Assembly: GCA_900543975.1 (NCBI GenBank)
Contig: UQTI01000047.1
Location: forward strand, 1-23,295
From: an uncultured Prevotella sp.
GTDB taxonomy: Bacteria; Bacteroidota; Bacteroidia; Bacteroidales; Bacteroidaceae
Direction: 5' to 3'
Length of the DNA: 23,295 bases
Part shown: in pieces, positions 22,431 to 23,295 of the stretch
How positions within the stretch are numbered: position 1 is the first letter of the stretch
Layout of the letters: each line of letters begins with the position of its first letter
Program-made: the position numbers and the translations under genes
Notes under the pieces: generated by a model
What the model was told of the DNA's origin: nothing
Databases searched by the model: none
What the model saw: only the letters and a program-made list of their open reading frames with translations

Positions 22431-22724
22431 TTAGCGATTAACATCCATTAACTCGGATTTTGCCGTTTCAATGGCGGTGAGTTTCAAATCCTCTTCACCC
22501 TCTAAATCGCTTAGAATTTTATCAGCAAGCCAAAGGGTGAGCATTTCCTTTTCATTCACTTTGAAGTATGTTGCCATTTGAATTACTTGGCTTCTCTTTG
22601 CTCGTCTATCCCCACGTTCAATCTTGCTGAACATAGGTGTGTCTATTTCTAAGTATGCAGCTACTTGACGCTGCAATATTCCTTGTTCGTCTCTAAGAGA
22701 TTTTATCTTGTTTCCTAATAACAT
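22431..22724 (-). CDS. XRE-family helix-turn-helix regulator
   Basis: This 97-aa protein begins with a Cro/CI-type helix-turn-helix (about residues 6-60, with RQVAAYLEIDTPMFSKIERG). Its C-terminal tail (EKEMLTLWLADKILSDLEGE) resembles small regulators that accompany restriction-modification or other defence genes in Bacteroidota, which often repress their own promoters. The ATG at 22724 is clear. Upstream lie an imperfect inverted repeat (ACCGGTCA 22752-22759 / TGACGGT 22766-22772) and a CGCTATAA direct repeat (22776-22783, 22795-22802), both possible operators. No methyltransferase or nuclease is next to it; the downstream gene is the Abi_2 fragment. Confidence 0.85.
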   Translation of the reverse strand: MLLGNKIKSLRDEQGILQRQVAAYLEIDTPMFSKIERGDRRAKRSQVIQMATYFKVNEKEMLTLWLADKILSDLEGEEDLKLTAIETAKSELMDVNR

Positions 22725-22751
22725 TATAAATCCAATTTTAAGTTCAACTAA

Positions 22752-22802
22752 ACCGGTCAGCTTTTTGACGGTGTACGCTATAATAGGTCGCTTTCGCTAT
22801 AA
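22752..22802. promoter_or_regulatory. Candidate autoregulatory sites of the XRE gene
   Basis: An imperfect inverted repeat (22752-22772) and a direct repeat of CGCTATAA with a 19-bp period (22776-22802) lie 28-78 bp before the XRE start. Their position fits a self-repressing promoter, but no TAnnTTTG box is visible. Confidence 0.3.
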
Positions 22803-22817
22803 ATTCTGTTGAATTAT

Positions 22818-22882
22818 GACGAATTTGAAACCATTTCGACGATTTTCCGACGGAATTACGTCATTTTCGTCGAATTTCGACG
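22818..22882. repeat. GACG/CGTC cluster with 15-bp palindrome
   Basis: GACG or its complement CGTC occurs at 22818, 22838, 22849, 22859, 22868 and 22879, mostly about one helical turn apart, in AT-rich DNA. CGTCGAATTTCGACG (22868-22882) is a palindrome with a single central base. It lies just after the stop of the partial minus-strand gene, so it may serve as a weak terminator or a protein-binding array. Nothing more specific can be said. Confidence 0.5.
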
Positions 22883-22888
22883 GTTCTT

Positions 22889-23295
22889 TCACTGAAGAAA
22901 CCAATTCCGTCCATCTGTTTTTATCAGTTCTTCCATTTTCATGACTTTTAGTAAATCTCCAAGCATGCGCAACTGTTGCTCTTCTGTCTTGTTGGCAGGA
23001 AGCACATCTTTGAGATATTCGTATATGCTATCTCGCTTGGCACCTTCGTTTCCTGCATTGCTGAGATATTGTAGAACCATTTGACGCAACTTCTCCTTAT
23101 CCAATCCTTTTGTTTTTGTGTAAGAAGGCAGTTGGTTAGTATTCTTTGCAATGCTAAGAGAAATGCTGTAATGCGGAGCCTCACCTTCTATCAGTCCACG
23201 TTTAAGCAAGTCTTGGGCAACGTCTTCATGAATATTCCGACCTTTTTGCACTGCGTCAAGCGAGATGCAATCCCATAGTGAAAGAGTGTCGTTTG
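22889..23295 (-). CDS. C-terminus of probable AlbA_2 (Schlafen-type) protein, partial
   Basis: This is the end of a gene that continues beyond the window. Although a GTG at 23251 could start a 120-residue frame, the reading frame stays open to 23295 and encodes LSLWDCISLDAVQKGRNIHED across that point, so it is one longer protein. The remaining part looks like winged-helix modules (YLSNAGNEGAKRDSIYEYLKD). The tail resembles the C-terminus of large AlbA_2/Schlafen ATP-binding proteins seen near Bacteroidota mobile elements, whose diagnostic N-terminal domain would lie outside the window. That family call is therefore moderate. Confidence 0.6.
   Translation of the reverse strand, partial: NDTLSLWDCISLDAVQKGRNIHEDVAQDLLKRGLIEGEAPHYSISLSIAKNTNQLPSYTKTKGLDKEKLRQMVLQYLSNAGNEGAKRDSIYEYLKDVLPANKTEEQQLRMLGDLLKVMKMEELIKTDGRNWFLQ

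Overview
The window looks like a Bacteroidales chromosome, most likely Prevotella or a close relative. Several genes have the Bacteroidota -7 promoter box TAnnTTTG (before rpsA, rho, the lipoprotein gene and the peptide operon). Translation starts are AT-rich and lack Shine-Dalgarno motifs. S1 has six S1 repeats, and Rho carries the large disordered insertion seen in Bacteroidales. The genus is inferred from the overall protein character; no 16S rRNA is present.

Region 1 (1-986) is accessory DNA: TGACATTA repeats with a perfect hairpin, and an AbiEi-like antitoxin/regulator gene with no visible toxin partner. Region 2 (987-11848) is the main attraction, a peptide natural-product (RiPP/bacteriocin-like) locus. 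A divergent AraC regulator faces an eight-gene co-directional set: a 67-aa precursor with a double-glycine leader and four core cysteines, a radical SAM/SPASM maturase, a TonB-receptor-like outer-membrane barrel, a C39-peptidase ABC exporter, a very short HlyD-like protein without a hairpin, a LanC-like protein lacking the recognisable zinc motifs, a galactosyltransferase-type enzyme, and a stand-alone GT51 peptidoglycan glycosyltransferase. The last three genes overlap by ATGA. The likely flow is: AraC switches on the precursor promoter; the maturase modifies the core; the LanC-like protein and glycosyltransferase may add to this; the C39 domain cuts after Gly-Gly and exports the peptide; the barrel and short HlyD-like protein serve the envelope. 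The GT51 may protect or adapt the cell wall. No dehydratase, TolC or obvious immunity protein is visible.

Region 3 (11849-19217) is housekeeping: rpsA, rho and uvrA, each followed by a clear hairpin terminator. Region 4 (19218-21786) holds a GT2 glycosyltransferase and a YycJ-like metallo-hydrolase in a minus-strand pair, then a plus-strand lipoprotein.

Region 5 (21787-23295) is a decayed defence-type patch on the minus strand: the 3'-truncated start of a TOTE-type primase/helicase gene, a 3'-truncated Abi_2 gene, an XRE regulator, and the C-terminal part of a probable AlbA_2 (Schlafen-type) protein that runs off the window. Accessory islands therefore flank a conserved core on both sides. 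All function calls are read from sequence motifs by eye; no database search was possible.
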